Shown piece after piece: positions 1-13,590 of a stretch of 64,000 bases of DNA. Under the pieces are notes generated by a model that had not been told where the DNA came from, did not search any database, and saw nothing but the letters and a program-made list of their open reading frames with translations. The DNA is from Undaria pinnatifida (Eukaryota; Sar; Phaeophyceae; Laminariales; Alariaceae). The stretch covers positions 19,468,106-19,532,105 of the forward strand of contig JABAKD010000020.1 of NCBI GenBank assembly GCA_012845835.1, written 5' to 3'. The stretch's first letter is position 1, and the number at the start of each line of letters is the position of its first letter. A program made the translations under genes and the position numbers.

Positions 1-3000
1 GCCGCAGGCGGCGAAACAGGACGGGGATAAGATAAGCGCACAGTTTCAATATAACATATGGAAGAAGCGTACCGGCCGCCCAAATGTTGGAGGTGTCTCT
101 ATCAGGAGTAGGAACGGTGCTTCGTCTCGAAAGGGATGCGTGGTCAATGGTCAAATGACTAAGGCAAGCAAATGAGTACGCCCCCCCCCCCGCTCTCCGT
201 TCGCTTTATACAACGAATCAGGCCTTATTGTGCGCCCCTGCCTTCCGTTCGCTCATTTTAACAGGACAGGTTTTATTATTTCGTCTTTCACATGCTTCCC
301 GGCACTTGACCGCGTCGTTATCGCGTTACCTTTTTCGCGGGTCCGTTCACCGTCCCCTACTTACCCTTCGAGGTTGGCCGGGATACTCAAGAGGATGCTC
401 AAGAGGAGGTCCTTAAACCTCTTAGGATAGCAAAAATGAACTCTCATGAATTTCAAGCCAAGTGCTCCTAAAAAAGACGTTGCTACAGTTATGAAGGTAC
501 CCTTACCAGGTGCATACTACTAGAAAAAATCCCACATTAGTCCTAAGTAGCTTGTCGACGAAGAAGGTGGGTGCAATTTCCATGCCCCCCTAACCTCCAA
601 TTGTTGTCTCCAGCCAGGCAGTGCGTTAGGCATGGTGCATTAAGCAAGTTTTTGGTTCGGTTGTATGTTTCAGTTTGCGTTCTCGATTGCCTTGCTTCGT
701 TTCGTGGACCGCTGGTGATGGTAGGTTTCGCAGCCCACTTCCCCCTCCCCTGGGTGCCTTGTACACGTTCATTCGGAATTTCGACTCGCAAGGTTTAGAG
801 ATATGTGAATAAGTCTTGGAGAGCATTTTCGATCAGTGCTCTGAATTCTCGGCATGGACTTGAGTTCCACCCTTGTTGTTGATGAACCTGGATGTACACG
901 CTTGCGTGGGCGGCCTTGCGGGGCGGGAAGTTCCCAAGCAGACAGGCTTGTAGCACTCAGACAGGCAGTACCATGGTTCTCGGTACCTGTCGATTCGAGC
1001 GGCCGTTTTCGACTCGTGCCGTTCAGCAAGGTTGGCTGCGGTGCTCAAGCATCCCTCTCCCTTGTACTTGGAAAAGTGGACATGATCGACAAGCCGAGAT
1101 TAGTCCTGTTCCAGCTGGATGTGAAGCCGTGCGTACTGCGTATATGTGCGGGACTCTTGACATTTGCCAGGTAGAGCATACCATTATTTATATTTGAATG
1201 GCTCGTCAGCCGTAGCTGGACAGGACAGTGCCGAGACCGCTAATACCTGACCCTCAGCAAGAACAAAGCGTTGGTCGATATTTGATCCTGGCGACGAACG
1301 CCGTCAAGCATGAGTGCTATGCTACAGCCGGCTTCGTATGTCTTCCTACTTACATCGTCACAGCCATTGCCCTCCACCACCGGGTTCGTCTGTGTTTCTG
1401 GTTGCATTCGTCTATGCTGCTAGGATCTTCGACGGTAGTTTTGATACTACGCTCGAGCAGGAGCAACCAAAAAGGTCGAAATCGGTCGGCCTATTGTCTA
1501 CTCCAGCTCGCGCCAACCTCGTCACAGAACGGGCACTAGATTCAATTCAATAGAAGGCTGAGAGCACGATATGGGCCATCGCGCGCTTTTCAAATTACAC
1601 TTTAACTGAAAAAACGGGTAAATTTTTGTCGGGTGCACCACACGCTGGGTAATACCGCCGAAGTCGGGAGCAAGTAATTCCGGTGTAGCAGTGGCATGAG
1701 CTCCTCCCGGTGTAGTACTACGTATTCGAGTTTAAACGACCACCAGCACGCCGAGCACGATAACAGTAGATCCAACAATATTACCCCGTCGGACGAAGTC
1801 ACCCTCTACGTAACACGATGTTGCGGCCTCCGCACATACACCTCGCTGACTGTTGATGTGGGTAGGCCGGTGCCCAGTAACAGCACCATCGTTTTGAGGG
1901 AGTATTGTAAGATAAGAGGCCGTTATTGACACAGGCCGCCCTCTTGCAAGTTTCTGTACTGTTAGTACTATTAATACGATCAATACTACTCCGGAGTATT
2001 AAATAGTGGGCAGGTCCCACGTTGACCACTCACTTCAATCAGACAAGCTCTTGTGTTAGTCCCACAAGCCACGGATAGAAACAAAGGGCTGAACGCGCTG
2101 CAAATCCATGGACCAAATGAAGCATCCCCTTTTTCCTATACCCACTTGCCTTCAAAGGCGTGTGAAACCCTTTATATCGTTTCCGCATCCTATACCTTAT
2201 GCCATATTAGGCTCCCAGGGCAATACCATAACACTAGCCCACCCTGATGATACGAATATGCAGACTTGTGGAAGACTCGGGGAAGTACCCGTTCCACGAT
2301 CTAGAACATGACTCGAAGAGGCGGCTTTTCAAAACCCACTTCCACACCTTTACCCTGCGAGGCTACGAAGCCTCAGGAAAAATGCTGAAGCAGAAAACCA
2401 GAAATGGAGACCGGAAGACGGGAAACAAACTACAAAAAACCCCAGCGACTCCCTCTCGCCGCCTCTTTGTAAATCACGTTCTTCGTACACAAAGGAGCGA
2501 GTGAGGATAAACGACCTATTTGCTTCCGCCTGAAGGCTCATCTGTCGCGTTCCACCATCCTTTTCTTTAAGCGTATGCACTTAAACAACTAAAGAAACAC
2601 CGCTGCTAACGCGACCGTCGCGAATATGGCCACAACCTAGCCATTCTTCATGCCTGTGGAGCCACCTTCTGGCTTTACCGACGCTCGACCTGCCGCGCTG
2701 GGTTACTATTGAGCCTTGCTCGTAGCATACCTGGTATCACGCAAGATTACACACCCCTTGCGTTGAATTCCAGAGCCAATTCTCTCCGAAACAAGGAGGG
2801 GCAAACACAACGAAAACAGTGGGTTTGGAAATGCGTCGTCGATATCTATCTATAGACGCAATGTGGAAGACTTCTGGTGCCCGCAGTTCTCCGATTTGGC
2901 AACGACACATCAGCTTGGAAATTCAACACATCAGCTTGGAAATTCGTCCGAGAGGAATATTGTCTTTCGTATCAAACCGGTAGTCTGTCTGTCATGGGTG

Positions 3001-6000
3001 CTTCGCATGACGCAAGCGCAACCCCGGCCACAGATTCCGTGACGCCAGTTTTTCCGCGTCTGTGCTGCTGACCCCTTAATTCCCCCCGGCGCAACCCCCA
3101 ATGGGAAACCTCTTCTCTCAGAACTAGCCACCGAACGATCTCCGTTACGGCTGCCGCCCCAGCGGCCGTCGATAGCGGTTTCACCCCCAGTGCCAATGCA
3201 GCATACACTTATTGACAGCACTCGCTTTGGGTCGATGTGATCATCTAAGCTTGGTGCGGAGTCTATTTTGGCGTTTTCTTGTCCATCTGCCCGGATCCCA
3301 CCAAGCCGGCTGCCACATCTGTACCACTTTGCCTGGATCGACCGCCCCTTGCGCCGCCGCTTTGCCAAACACTGGTGATTTCGGTGTCGTCGCTGGAATG
3401 GAATTCCGTAACTGAACTGGGCGTTGGTCGCCTGCTTGTTTAGTGCGAATGTAACGTGCAGGGCTGGCGTGCACCGCCATAGTTACATTATTCGTGTTTT
3501 ATCCTTCTCGGGCGACCACAATCGTCGCGGAGGCATTTTTTTTCGTCGCTTCCGCTTCATCGTCGCTCTGCCCTCTCGGATATTCAATTTCTCGGAGACA
3601 AGCGTCAAATTCCAATACAAATTCAAATATTTGGTGATAACGTCGTCCCTCGGGGTCTAAAATCGATCCCGCTTCATCAAACTCGTCGATTTGTTTAGTG
3701 CGCAGCATGCCTTTTTAATCATGGACCTAGTTGTGGGCCGCTGCCAATGTGAGCATGTAACTAAGCAAGCTTTTCACTCAAACGACTTCAAAACCCTCAT
3801 CGCGATGCGCAAGCTTTGTACGTCTGAAATATGTTTTAGTTGGGTTGTCATTAATATTTTTACTTGGTTTTAGAGTCATCACACCGTAGGGTTGCATCTT
3901 TTTGGGTTAACTAACGTTTCTTGCCTCTTGCCGGTTGAGATCCTCAAGTGTGATGGCATCATTGGTTAGTATGATAACGTAACGTTTTTTTTTTGTTTTA
4001 ACTGCTTGTAGTGCATGGAAATGTTGGTGGGGATGCGCGAACGAACGTGTTCTAAGTTCTAAGTCATGTTTCGGGGGATATATTCCTCGTGTTAGGAGCT
4101 CAGAAAGTTCTTAGAATCTGCTGCACCGCTAGCGTGGGATGACTCGGAGGCGGACTATTCACTGCTTCAAGCGATAAACGTGAAACACTATAACACTTAC
4201 TGGTGCGTTCTTTTGCCCCCTCTTCCCGCCAGCCTCGGCATCGCGTTACTCCAAGCGTTGACTCTGTTTACTCGCTTTCGGCGCGTCTCGCAGCACTCCT
4301 TTCAATCTTCTCTTCAGGTTGTGTTTCAACCACTGCACTAACGCGATGACAGCTGTTGACGCGACTGAATTTTTTGCTGCTAAGCTTCCGCAGAAGATAC
4401 CGCACGGGCGATGGTTGACCGCTTCAGTCCCCGTTGGAGATACCCTGGTTGTCTTCCAATCTTCTTTAACTTTACCTGTATTTATCCGGACGTGTAGAAG
4501 TCCCTTGGGGGGTTCGCTAGGATGCCGCGAGCTCCTATGACTACTGTAATATTAAAATACATCACCCCGACGCCAGTGGTAGCGCCAAGTTATATATCAC
4601 ACAATGGGCGAAAATGTTGGCAATGGCCGTCAGCGAACGGCAAGGCGGCTAGGAAACCCAGTGCTTTCGTGTGTATATCATCCACAACACTTCCGTCGCC
4701 GCTGCTACTGGGACGTCTCCGTGAACTGGACGTACGGTTATTCCGCCTTGACTCCCGCTCGAAAGCTTCGAACGGGCCGACGTCGCAGGACACAAGCCTC
4801 GGTTCGTGATCTCAGATACATGGTATGTACGACCTCGCGGCGGAGCACGCTCTCACATTTTCTCGCGATGAACGCCAAAAGCCAAAAACTCCAACCCTTT
4901 CGGGCGCATGGGGCTAGAGCCCTGAACCGAAGTCGGGGTTGGGAGTGGGTTTACAGCGCGGTTGCTTCCCCGAGAGCGGGGGTGAAGTCAGGCACTGATA
5001 CGGTGGTTTTTCAAGGTACACTTGGCAGTCACTGGACGGGGCCTCATGAAGTCCCCGCTGTCGGGTGTTTTTTTTTTTCAACCAATCCTTGGACGTTCCC
5101 TCACTGCCACGTTTCTCTATGTGGACCTTTCATTACCATATATCCGCCGCGGGCGTCCACCGGTGTGTTTCCGTGGCTTGGCACAAACCCCTTTCCTGAT
5201 CTTCAGAGCAGTGGCGACATTGCTAACAAACGAGTCACCAGCTGGATCGACGCAGCATATGTTCAGTAAACTGGGCCTAAATTTCCCCCCGTTATACGTA
5301 CATATCGGACAGCGATGTTTCAGAGCCTTCGTAGTGCCTGGACGCAGAACAAACTCCTAGCTATCAACCGATGCGCGGTCGAATGGATAACTTTGGAGAT
5401 GTGCGAAACGCATTGATGAGGACTTTGCGGCATTTTAGTAACGTTGCTGAATCTTCAGCATGATCAGAAACACGCCATCCTCTACTGGGCCGGTACGTGA
5501 TTTCAACATCACCAAACGAAACCGCCTGCACCGTCGGATGCAAAACGTTTGGCGCTGCGCAGGTGGGAGATCCCTCGCGCTACAGCGAGGGGATTTAGCG
5601 CACACAACACGAGTACACACCCCCTCGGGCGAGTGTCGAAGCTGATCTTCTTGACACGGGGAGAGTGCAAATGCCGAACGGTGCGCGTCTATAGACACAT
5701 CTCGACGACATCTTTCCAAGGCCACCATTCTCGTTGTATATGCGCCTGTTGTCATTTGAATTTAGTAGGAGAAAATCGGTTCTGAATTTCGTCCCGGAGC
5801 GGGGTGTTATCTTGCGCGTTATACGGCATGCCGCCGAGTTATGGCTGCATGCCTCGCGACGAATGTGTCCGTCGATTCAGTACTTCTGGTACTGCGGCGG
5901 GCTCAAGATGGTGTGCTGGAGGTTGGAAGATCCAGCTCGCAAGTAGCCTGTTACACTGCACTGACCGCGGGCAGGTCAAGCTGCTATAATAATTCTCTGA

Positions 6001-6030
6001 GCGCGATGTGACAGTACTCCGAGTGGGGGA
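1..6030. other. Intergenic stretch, no supported gene
   Basis: I see no gene I can support. Open frames are short, overlap on both strands and match no family I recognise; the longest (4604-5269, +, ATG start) has a random-looking composition. Small items are a C-run at 180-191, one TACCWGGTA motif near 2729, and two GTTTAGTGCG motifs near 3437 and 3692 that recur as a cluster at 47.55 kb. Confidence 0.5.
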
Positions 6031-6034
6031 TGCG

Positions 6035-6600
6035 TGGTTGGTCGGTGTTGGGAAGCGTGCCCCTCATGGGTTCCGGTGTCATTATTCGTCTCTCCTCATG
6101 GCTCGCTGGCTAGGCTCAAAAGCTTATGCATTATTTCCATAAATAGAATGATAAAAGACAGACATAACAGGGCTAGGCAGGTTAGGGCACGGTGGTAGTG
6201 CAGGGTAGTGCAGGGTAGTGCGATGAGGGGCGTCCTGCTTGTCCCATCATCGTCACCTATATTACCGCCCATCTATGATGGCCTTGACGTGAATGTGACA
6301 TCTAATATCACGTGGTTTGACCTCAACCATGACATGGTTTCACGTCGAATCTATAGTCTAAAGTTTAAACTATCTTTTTTTTTTCTTTTATCCTCCGGCG
6401 GATGGGGAAAAATAAAGCTTTATTAGCTCACCACACTTCCACGTATTTTCATACGCGTCGTGTGTCGATTTAACTCAGTTGCTTTCGCAGCCCAACGCTA
6501 GCTGGCGCACCCTTCGGATCCCATTGTAGGTATAGCGTGAGCTGTCCTTATCAGTGGTCTTCGTTACTTCTCCTTCTACGGAGGGCACTCCATAGCATTA
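6035..6600 (+). repeat. Dispersed repeat family F, copy 1
   Basis: Segments of this stretch match, in inverted orientation, the region 42408-42735: the block around 6046-6110, the block around 6221-6360 (GCCCATCTATGATGGCCTTG is shared) and a short block near 6579-6600 (TCTACGGAG.GCACTCCATA). Copy 1 carries extra sequence between 6361 and 6578. A 10 bp unit (TAGTGCAGGG) is repeated near 6195-6222. No coding capacity or terminal repeats are obvious, so the class of element is unknown. Confidence 0.6.
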
Positions 6601-9480
6601 GGCCACCCTGGATAGTCGTAGAAGATGCAGATCACCTAGCAATCAAAGGATGTCAACAAAACATCCAGAATTGGAAAGGGGATCGAAGATGCGGCTATTC
6701 GAAACAAACGAAAATGAGGCTATAGATTCCCCCACACCTCGCAATAATGAGGCTAAAATGCCTCATTGCAAGATATACAACCCTATGGTGGAGCTCATAA
6801 CCGTGAGAGCTCGAGAAAGGGTACGTATGTACCTGCGGTATACCAGTAGCAATTGATCTACGAAAACACTTAGGGCTATGCCGCTGAGCGCAAGGATGCA
6901 CTTGACTTTGGCGCGCACTGATTGGTTTGTGTTTGTAAAAACTTGACACATAGTCTAGTCTAGCTAGGAAACTGCGTTGCAGAGTTTACAGCTCTGTTCA
7001 GGGCACCTCCAGTAGCAATGCCCGCGCAGTATGTTTTGGATGTTTGGCTTTGGTTATTGCTTGCTTTTCGTCTTCTCCACACCAAATAGGCGCACTTCGC
7101 AGCATTTGCGCGCATTTATTTGTATGCACACACCCGCCTTCTCTTGATATACGCTGACTGACGTGCAAATTTTTCTTTTTTTTGCCAATTCAACAGGCCT
7201 TGGGGTCGTGCGCCTCAGCCCTCGCAGTGAACGCCCATTCCATCCGTTTTAATTCGCCCCCTCGTTCTCCTTTCGTCTAAGTTCACGACTGAGGCCTCTT
7301 CTTGCGTCGTCCTTTCAGCGATTTGTCTCTGCGCACCCCCTCATTTATGTCGAGGGGTTCGCCGCGAGATCCCTCACTATTAATATAACGTACTGGTACC
7401 ACCGGGTCTTTTTTTCGGGGATTGCATTTATTTTGCTTCCAAACCCCCCGTCCCGTTTTTTTTTGTTCGGGTTCCGTACCTAAAATTTGGTATTCTTATC
7501 GCTGCAACTTTTTCTTGTCGCGCCCCCCTCGCGCGATCTAAGGAAACCAATGCACGCGCTAACTACTACTGTAAGTGTAAGTGATACCTGGTGCCTGTAG
7601 CACGGGGTGCCCTGGCATGATTCAGAGTTTCCGCTCTCTTTTTGCTGTCGTTCATATGGATTTCCAACTCGTAACTAGGCTAGAGTTATTTCTACCGCGC
7701 TTGAAACGTCCGAGCATACCCATCATCATGGACGCCCTCCGCCTGCACCTTGTAATCAACCCCGCCCTTTCACCATACGTCAATAGATAGGAGGCTGTGT
7801 ATGGACAGTGGATAAACATCTAACTCTCGACACAGTCACGTTTTCGCCAAGATGCTCTATCATAATACCTGGTATGAAAGACACACCGATGAAGCAGCCG
7901 TGATCAACAATCGCATAAATAACCTTAACCCTTATAAGCCTACACTCACACCCTTAAGACTGTCCCATCCGCATCCCCGAGTACACAACTGTGAGAGAGA
8001 GCGAGTGGACTGTGTTGGCGAGCTGCACACCTGTCAACCTGGACAGCGGCGGAGAGGGCATCGGAGAGTGGGTATAACGAGAGGCGGGCGCATTTTCATA
8101 TCTTCGCCCGCGCGGGGAATTAGCACATGGAATCATATATCCCGCAGGCCCCTCGCCACGAGAACTCGCCGATTAGGACATACACCGAGTATATAGACTA
8201 TATATATAAGATTGATATATATATTGATAGATGCAGGTTGTTTGTTTGATAGCATGCGTGCTGGTATACCAGGTATATTATGGTATATTATATAGTCTCT
8301 ATAGTCTATAGATTATTATAAAAAATGAAAATAGATTATGTATCACCCCCCGTGCACCACCTATGGCATATATACTAGTAGTAGTCTATATACGCTTATA
8401 CCGGTGGTAAGGCTTCGCTTTTTCCTGTTCTTTTCTATTAATAGTTTGTTTTCCAATCCGTTTCTGTCCCGTTTCCAGCGTATTGTTTCCACGGGCGCTT
8501 CCCCCTCCTCGCATGACGACGTTTTCTTCCGCCCCCCTGCCTCTCGCTCTCTGTCTCCGACGTCAAAAGGACGAGACAACAGTAACAGCAGCAAGTATGA
8601 TGACGAGAGTGTGATGAAAGTTCAACAAGTTGCAGCAGCAACAAGGATGACGTTCGTTCCTACATTTTGTGGGCATGATGACGCCGACTACTAAATACAA
8701 CAACAACAGCAGCTAATATTAGTCTATATTACGTATAATACAAGTAAATAGCTGCTATTTTAATAGCACAGCAGCAGTCGTATTACTATTAGACTATATA
8801 CCTACTAGGTAGACTACAAAAAAAGTTATATACGTTGTTGTTGTGTGTGGTCGTCGCCCATGTTAGACTACCGCCTACTATCTATCTATACATACATTTG
8901 TTTGGAGTTCTTCCCGTATCTATCTACCAGGTAGTAGTATGTAGATAGAGCAGAGAAAATACCCCATGCCTGGAACCCTTTTATCGAATTCCGATAATTC
9001 CGATGCATACTGTACAACAGTAGTATGTAGTTACTAGCACATACCCTTGTGGTACATACATAGGCATACTCATTCGTACGTACATTTGAAATGAAGTGTG
9101 TAGTCTACGTATGTATGGTGGGCGACTATAATAATAATATCCACGAGAGCTCACGATTTATTTGCCAATTCCACTGAAAACGTGCGCGATTTTTTCTTGT
9201 GGACAATACGAGCGCGCGCACACGAGACCTCTGGTGGAAAACGCGTAATAGTACACACATACCTGGTGCCTGGGGTATCGTCTCACTTTGAGCAAGCGGA
9301 GGAAGCGGACAACATTAATTATAAACAAATCTCTCTTCTTTACAGCACACAACAACACAAGTATGGTTGCCTGTAATTGATCCGGAATCTGGAACCACGC
9401 GGATGTAGGATGTCGGTATATCTCACAATGTCGGGAAAATTCCAGCCAATCACAGCGAAGCGTGGCCTAGCCGAAAAAAA
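6601..9480. other. Intergenic stretch, no supported gene
   Basis: AT-rich, with short direct repeats of TATA, TAGT and GTAG type between 8190 and 9140. TACCWGGTA motifs lie near 7868, 8262 and 8925. I see no gene, RNA or recognisable transposon. Confidence 0.5.
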
Positions 9481-9680
9481 TCAATAAAAAATATCGATTT
9501 GCACCACGCGCGACGCTACGAATACGCGCTCGGTCTCTTGTCTATTACACGAGCTACTATCATACGAGGGCGACGAGCAGACCAGAGGGACGTACGATCG
9601 ACCAGCACAAGCACGATAGCAAAAACCGCCCCCCCTTTGCACGGCGCTCGAAGGAACGACTGGTAGAGTACGTGTGTACA

Positions 9681-11916
9681 ATGGAGATGGAGCCCTCGTC
9701 GTTGTTACGCTCGATGGACGTGGACTTGGGAGCCGGGTTGGGGGACGATCTGGGTGGCTTCGAGGGATTTGACGACATATTCGCACACCAGAGCACCTCC
9801 TCCGACTTTTTCAAGTTTTGCGCTCTGGACGAGGCCCAGCAGGACCCGGCTGTGACGCCAATCCCAGCACCACTGTCGCCCGGGACCGGTGTCGCAAACT
9901 TGGGGCAGTTCGTGTCAGAGGGTTATGGGTTCGCTGCCCAGGAGAGACGTGCGCAGTCCCAAGCTCAAACCTGGAATACAAATAACACGTTGCCCCTCCT
10001 GACGACGGACCCGGCGACGCTCGCGCACGTCCGCGGGAAGCCGAGGGCGAGGAAGAGGCTGGAGGGGGACGATTCACTCGAGGCGGAGGAGGTGGTGTGC
10101 CCCTCGATCAAGGTGCGCCTGCTGGTGCCGTGATGCGTGCGCGACTTCTGTTGTGTTTTAAATATTTTCTTTTTATGAGCAAGTTTTAGGGAGGGAGGGC
10201 GCCAGCCCAAGTTGTTTTAGCGCCACGTCGAGTATTCCCCTGCGCACATCATACAGCTTCACAGACTAATTAGACTATTAATAGACTATTTCAAGTCTCA
10301 ATTCAATTCAAGTTCTCTACTCACAGCTTTTGCTGAGAGCAGTAGCCGAATGAATGCCACCGCGCGAGCTGATAGCTGCGTCTGGATGTGGACCAACGCA
10401 GCTCGTGTGCGCTGCGCTGCTAATGTGCTTCTCCGCTACGCCTGACGTTGCTGTTGCTGTTGCGTGGTGTTGCCGGACTTTGCTGCGCTTTTTGCGTTGC
10501 TGCGCCTTTTGTGTGCCTTGCTGCGCCCTTTGTTTGCGTGCTTGCACCCCTGTTTTTTTTTTTTTCCTCACTTGTACTTTCCAGCTTCTGGACAAGCCGT
10601 GGTCACAGGTATCGTCCCTTCCCCCAGGATTTTTTATCGCGCATAGGGTTCGGCAATCCCACTGCTCGTCGATTTTTCACCGAGTGTTGCTAACTGACGC
10701 TCTCGCGCTTTCCGCAAGTCAATTTGTGCTCAAGTAAAAGCCCCCACGAATTTATACGAGTATGCACCTGGGGGGATTCGAACTCACGAATCTGACCAAT
10801 ACCAGGCTCGATGATAATCTGATACGCCTCCGGGACGACCGGCTATACCCCTTCCCAAAGCATACCTTCCCCCGCCTATCCGCTCTTACTGGTTTTTCAC
10901 ATTCTTGTTTTTCTTCTTTTCTCCTCTCTCCCTGTCCCGAGCAGCAGCATCGCTCATCAGGAACCTCAGCGATGAAAACAGAGGACTCCGCATCAATGCC
11001 AGTGCCAACTCGAATAACCCACGCCGTGTCCTCGGGCGGACTCTCGGAGAGGCCGCACAGCATTGGGGCGACACCTGCAGCAGCTTGGGGCACGGCGGCC
11101 GTAGTGCAGGGTGACAGCACAGCAAGCACCCAGGCCAAACCTGCCCCCCGCCGGGACCCAGGCGACGCCTCCCCCCGTGCGAGCCAACTTGCCCCTCCCG
11201 GTGGCGCAATCAAGGTAAAGAAAGATGTCACTTCTGGCCTTACGCGCCCGCGCATATCAGTGTTTATGTCGAGTGCGCAGCGTGGATCGAAGAGGATTCC
11301 GTCCTCCTCCCCCTCCCCCTCGTCCTCGCCCTCGTCCTCCGTGAGTCTACGGGGGGGGGGAGGCGCTACGCTCGTATCATCACCGCCAGCAGCGGCAGCA
11401 GGGGCGCCTACAAGCTACGATTATCTGCCCCCACCGAAGCTCGAGCCAGCCACAACAATGCTCCACCCTACTGGTGCCCCGATCACCCAAGCTCATCAAC
11501 AACAGCAGCAGCAGCAGCAACAGCAACAACAGGAGCAGCAGCAGCAAAATAAGCGATTGAACGAAGGGAAGATCGCCTTCCGCGCGCGCACTCAGGCCGA
11601 GCAATACGTGGTGGAAACGAACCCCACTGTTGTAGCATTGGGCTCCCGCCATATCACATCCGGGGTGTCCCTCGACTCTGAGGCATTCAAGGTGCCAACG
11701 CTCCAACGCGCTACTTCAGTGGGCGCCCTGAAGATAGCTGGGGGAGGAGAACTCATGTCCAAGTCCCCCGTTCTGTCATCTTCTGGACGTATACTTGAGG
11801 CTTGCGAGTTGTCAGACCAGGTCGGGGATGGGGGCCGTCGTCGCAACTTGGTGTGCAAAGTGTTCGGGAGTGGCAGCCCGTTCAGTCGACCTTCGACGGG
11901 CGGTCTGGGACGCTAG
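9681..11916 (+). CDS. Two-exon Gln/Ser-rich hypothetical protein
   Basis: I do not recognise the family. Exon 1 is 9681-10112, from the ATG of MEMEPSSLL to a phase-0 donor ATCAAG|GTGCGC. Exon 2 is 10945-11916, after a long pyrimidine tract ending CCCGAGCAG, and stays in frame. The predicted protein is about 467 residues. The N-terminus is acidic with Gly-Asp-Leu-Phe patches (GDDLGGFEGFDDIF), like many transcriptional activation regions. Exon 1 ends near a basic RGKPRARKR stretch. Exon 2 has Ser/Pro runs, a poly-Gln run near residues 330-345 and a Ser/Gly-rich tail. The acceptor reads CAGCAG, so two acceptors 3 nt apart (NAGNAG) are possible and would vary one Gln. The intron carries a SINE on the opposite strand. 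Composition suggests a disordered nuclear regulator, but that is inference; more exons may exist. Confidence 0.55.
10567..10851 (-). mobile_element. tRNA-derived SINE, family B, copy 1
   Basis: About 285 bp matching 15757-16048 along its whole length. Read on the minus strand it begins with a tRNA-like head: an A-box-like stretch (TAGCCGGTCGTCCCGG) and about 50 bp later a good B-box (GAGTTCGAATCCCC), the internal RNA polymerase III promoter layout of tRNA-derived SINEs. The unrelated body ends near CCAGCTTCTGGACAAG on the plus strand. It lies inside the intron of the 9681-11916 gene, antisense to it. Confidence 0.7.
11496..11549 (+). repeat. CAG/CAA repeat encoding poly-Gln
   Basis: Mixed CAA/CAG codons inside exon 2 of the 9681-11916 gene encode a near-uninterrupted Gln run broken by one Glu. 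The mixed codons favour a tolerated protein feature over a pure unstable microsatellite. Confidence 0.85.
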
Positions 11917-12433
11917 GCTTTGGACTGGGCTGTACTTGGATCGTGAGTGACGGACTGAGTGACAATGCTGGGCTTTCGATTGCTGTGTACGTTTGTGTAC
12001 ATAACTTCTTTCTGTTTTTTTGGTTTTGTTAATATCTTTTGGTTACTCGCTCGTTTCTTGTTTGTTTCTTGGTTGACTTTAATGCTTGCTCGCTCGTTTG
12101 CTTGGTTTGTTGGTGTACCAGGCACCAAGCTACAGCAGTACCCTAGGTATGACACTACTTGTACGCTTGCTGGGTACGATTTGTACCAGGTCCCTGTTGT
12201 ATCTATAGATGAACTAACTTTTCAACGACGGCACAAGCAGCAGAGAATGCACGAGTCGTAGAGGTTGAAAATGTTACTTGAAGTCGGATTATTTTTGTTC
12301 ATTTTTGTTCAAATTCTGTCGCTCGTACTTTCTGGCCCATAACCCTCTACTCCCTACTCCCGACTTCCCGACTAGAGAGTACCTGTCCAACATTTACATT
12401 TGTGAGCCTTCAGACGCACGAGTTTTTATTAAT

Positions 12434-12675
12434 ACCAGTATAGGCCTGGCCTGGCACGTAAGTAGGGTGACTTCCTATTTCGTTTGTTTATAGTCCATCG
12501 CGTATACTTGAATTGCTTCAGTTATGATGTATTTCGTATCCCCTTTGGTTTGCTTGTAGTTTCCCTGGTGTATGCTGCTACTCTATTAATAGAGTGACTG
12601 GAGCCTGTCCTTTGAATACGATTTATGCGAGTTAATTTGAGAACAACAGCAAACAGCAACAGCAGCAGCAGCACC
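12434..12675 (+). mobile_element. SINE-like family C, copy 1 (diverged)
   Basis: Aligns over its length with the copies at 18895 and 40392: CCTGGCACGT near the start, a shared middle, GAGTGACTGGAGCCTGTCC, then a purine-rich 3' tail of AAC/AGC units. The tail at one fixed end is typical of a retroposed SINE. This copy is the most diverged of the full-length ones. Confidence 0.55.
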
Positions 12676-12989
12676 AAAAATGTATAACGCGCCTGGTAGA
12701 GATTGCGCCGCATGGCAACCTGTTCACACACGGACGTACATATATGCACAGCAACATAATAGTGCTGTGGTATAGTCTAGACGAGCAGCATACCTACTGG
12801 ATACTTATGTACTTATTCGTCTTTGCGCGGAAGATATGGTTAGTACATACCAGTACCTGGTATGATATCCGGTAGGTTCGAAGTCAAATCAATAATTGCG
12901 CAGGTCGGGCGAGGGAGGCGGTGTTCGGGTTCTGTACGATTTTTTTCCCCGTTTTTTTGCGTACTCTGTCTACTACGATGTATGTGGCG

Positions 12990-13033
12990 TACGATTGTTA
13001 TTGTTGTTGTTCTCACGTTAACTCGCATAATCG
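12990..13033 (-). mobile_element. SINE-like family C, 3' fragment
   Basis: Only the (GTT)n tail and the adjoining CTCACGTTAACTCGCATAAT are left, matching the tail end of the other family C copies. Confidence 0.45.
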
Positions 13034-13366
13034 ATAAAACCTGTTGTGTTTATTTATTTATGTTTTTTTATTAGCACCGAATGATTAGCAGCGGAAGAAA
13101 CGTTTCTTTGAAAGGTTGAAGGCTTCAAGTGGACCTGGCTTGTCTCCCCGATTAACCGAATAACGTCTGTCCAGAACGCAGAACCGAAACCATTTACATC
13201 ATTTTTTTCCGTTACTACTTTGAAACTTTGGACTTTTGACATGCACCCGCGAACCCCCACGAGCGACCACTTTTGTTGCTCTTTAGTTGCTCTTTTGTTG
13301 CTCAACCTGCAACTCTACGCGTTACGTACAGCAGTCCAGGACACCTCGTAACAAATACCTGGTGTT

Positions 13367-13427
13367 TTTTATAAAATAGGCCCGTAACATGAATACTGAC
13401 GCACGCTGGGTTTCCTATTTTATAAAA
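13367..13427. repeat. Hairpin with conserved loop, copy 1
   Basis: A perfect 14 bp inverted repeat (13367-13380 with 13414-13427, arm core TATAAAATAGG) encloses 33 nt. The loop side ATGAATACTGACGCACGC nearly matches the loop at 48004-48024 (ATGAGTCCTGACGCAAGC), although the stems differ. Confidence 0.6.
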
Positions 13428-13486
13428 TGTTAATCGGTCGTACCTACAGCTAGCTGACGTTTTTCAACTTTTGTAAAAAAATGTTT

Positions 13487-13590
13487 CAAGGACGTCAGCT
13501 GTGAGTTCGACAAATTTAGGGTCGACAATCATCTTTGCAAGCTGCGTTGTCGGTAACATGTAATATACTACAAGTATGTTGGTGAGTTTT
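13487..13590 (-). repeat. LAKM-type short element, subfamily D', copy 1
   Basis: About 100 bp shared with 18252-18362, 41271-41375 and 46160-46266. On the minus strand one frame reads PTTQLAKMIVDPKFVELTAD, close to the copy at 46160 (PTTQLAKMSSDPKFVELTAD). Related to subfamily D at 31-32, 50 and 55 kb. Whether it is translated is unknown. Confidence 0.55.

Noticed and set aside
2931-3368. 145-codon minus-strand frame
   Set aside because: No motif or family, and an equally open plus-strand frame overlaps it.
4604-5269. 221-codon plus-strand frame
   Set aside because: No recognisable domain, random-like residue usage, overlapping frames on both strands; could be chance in GC-rich DNA.
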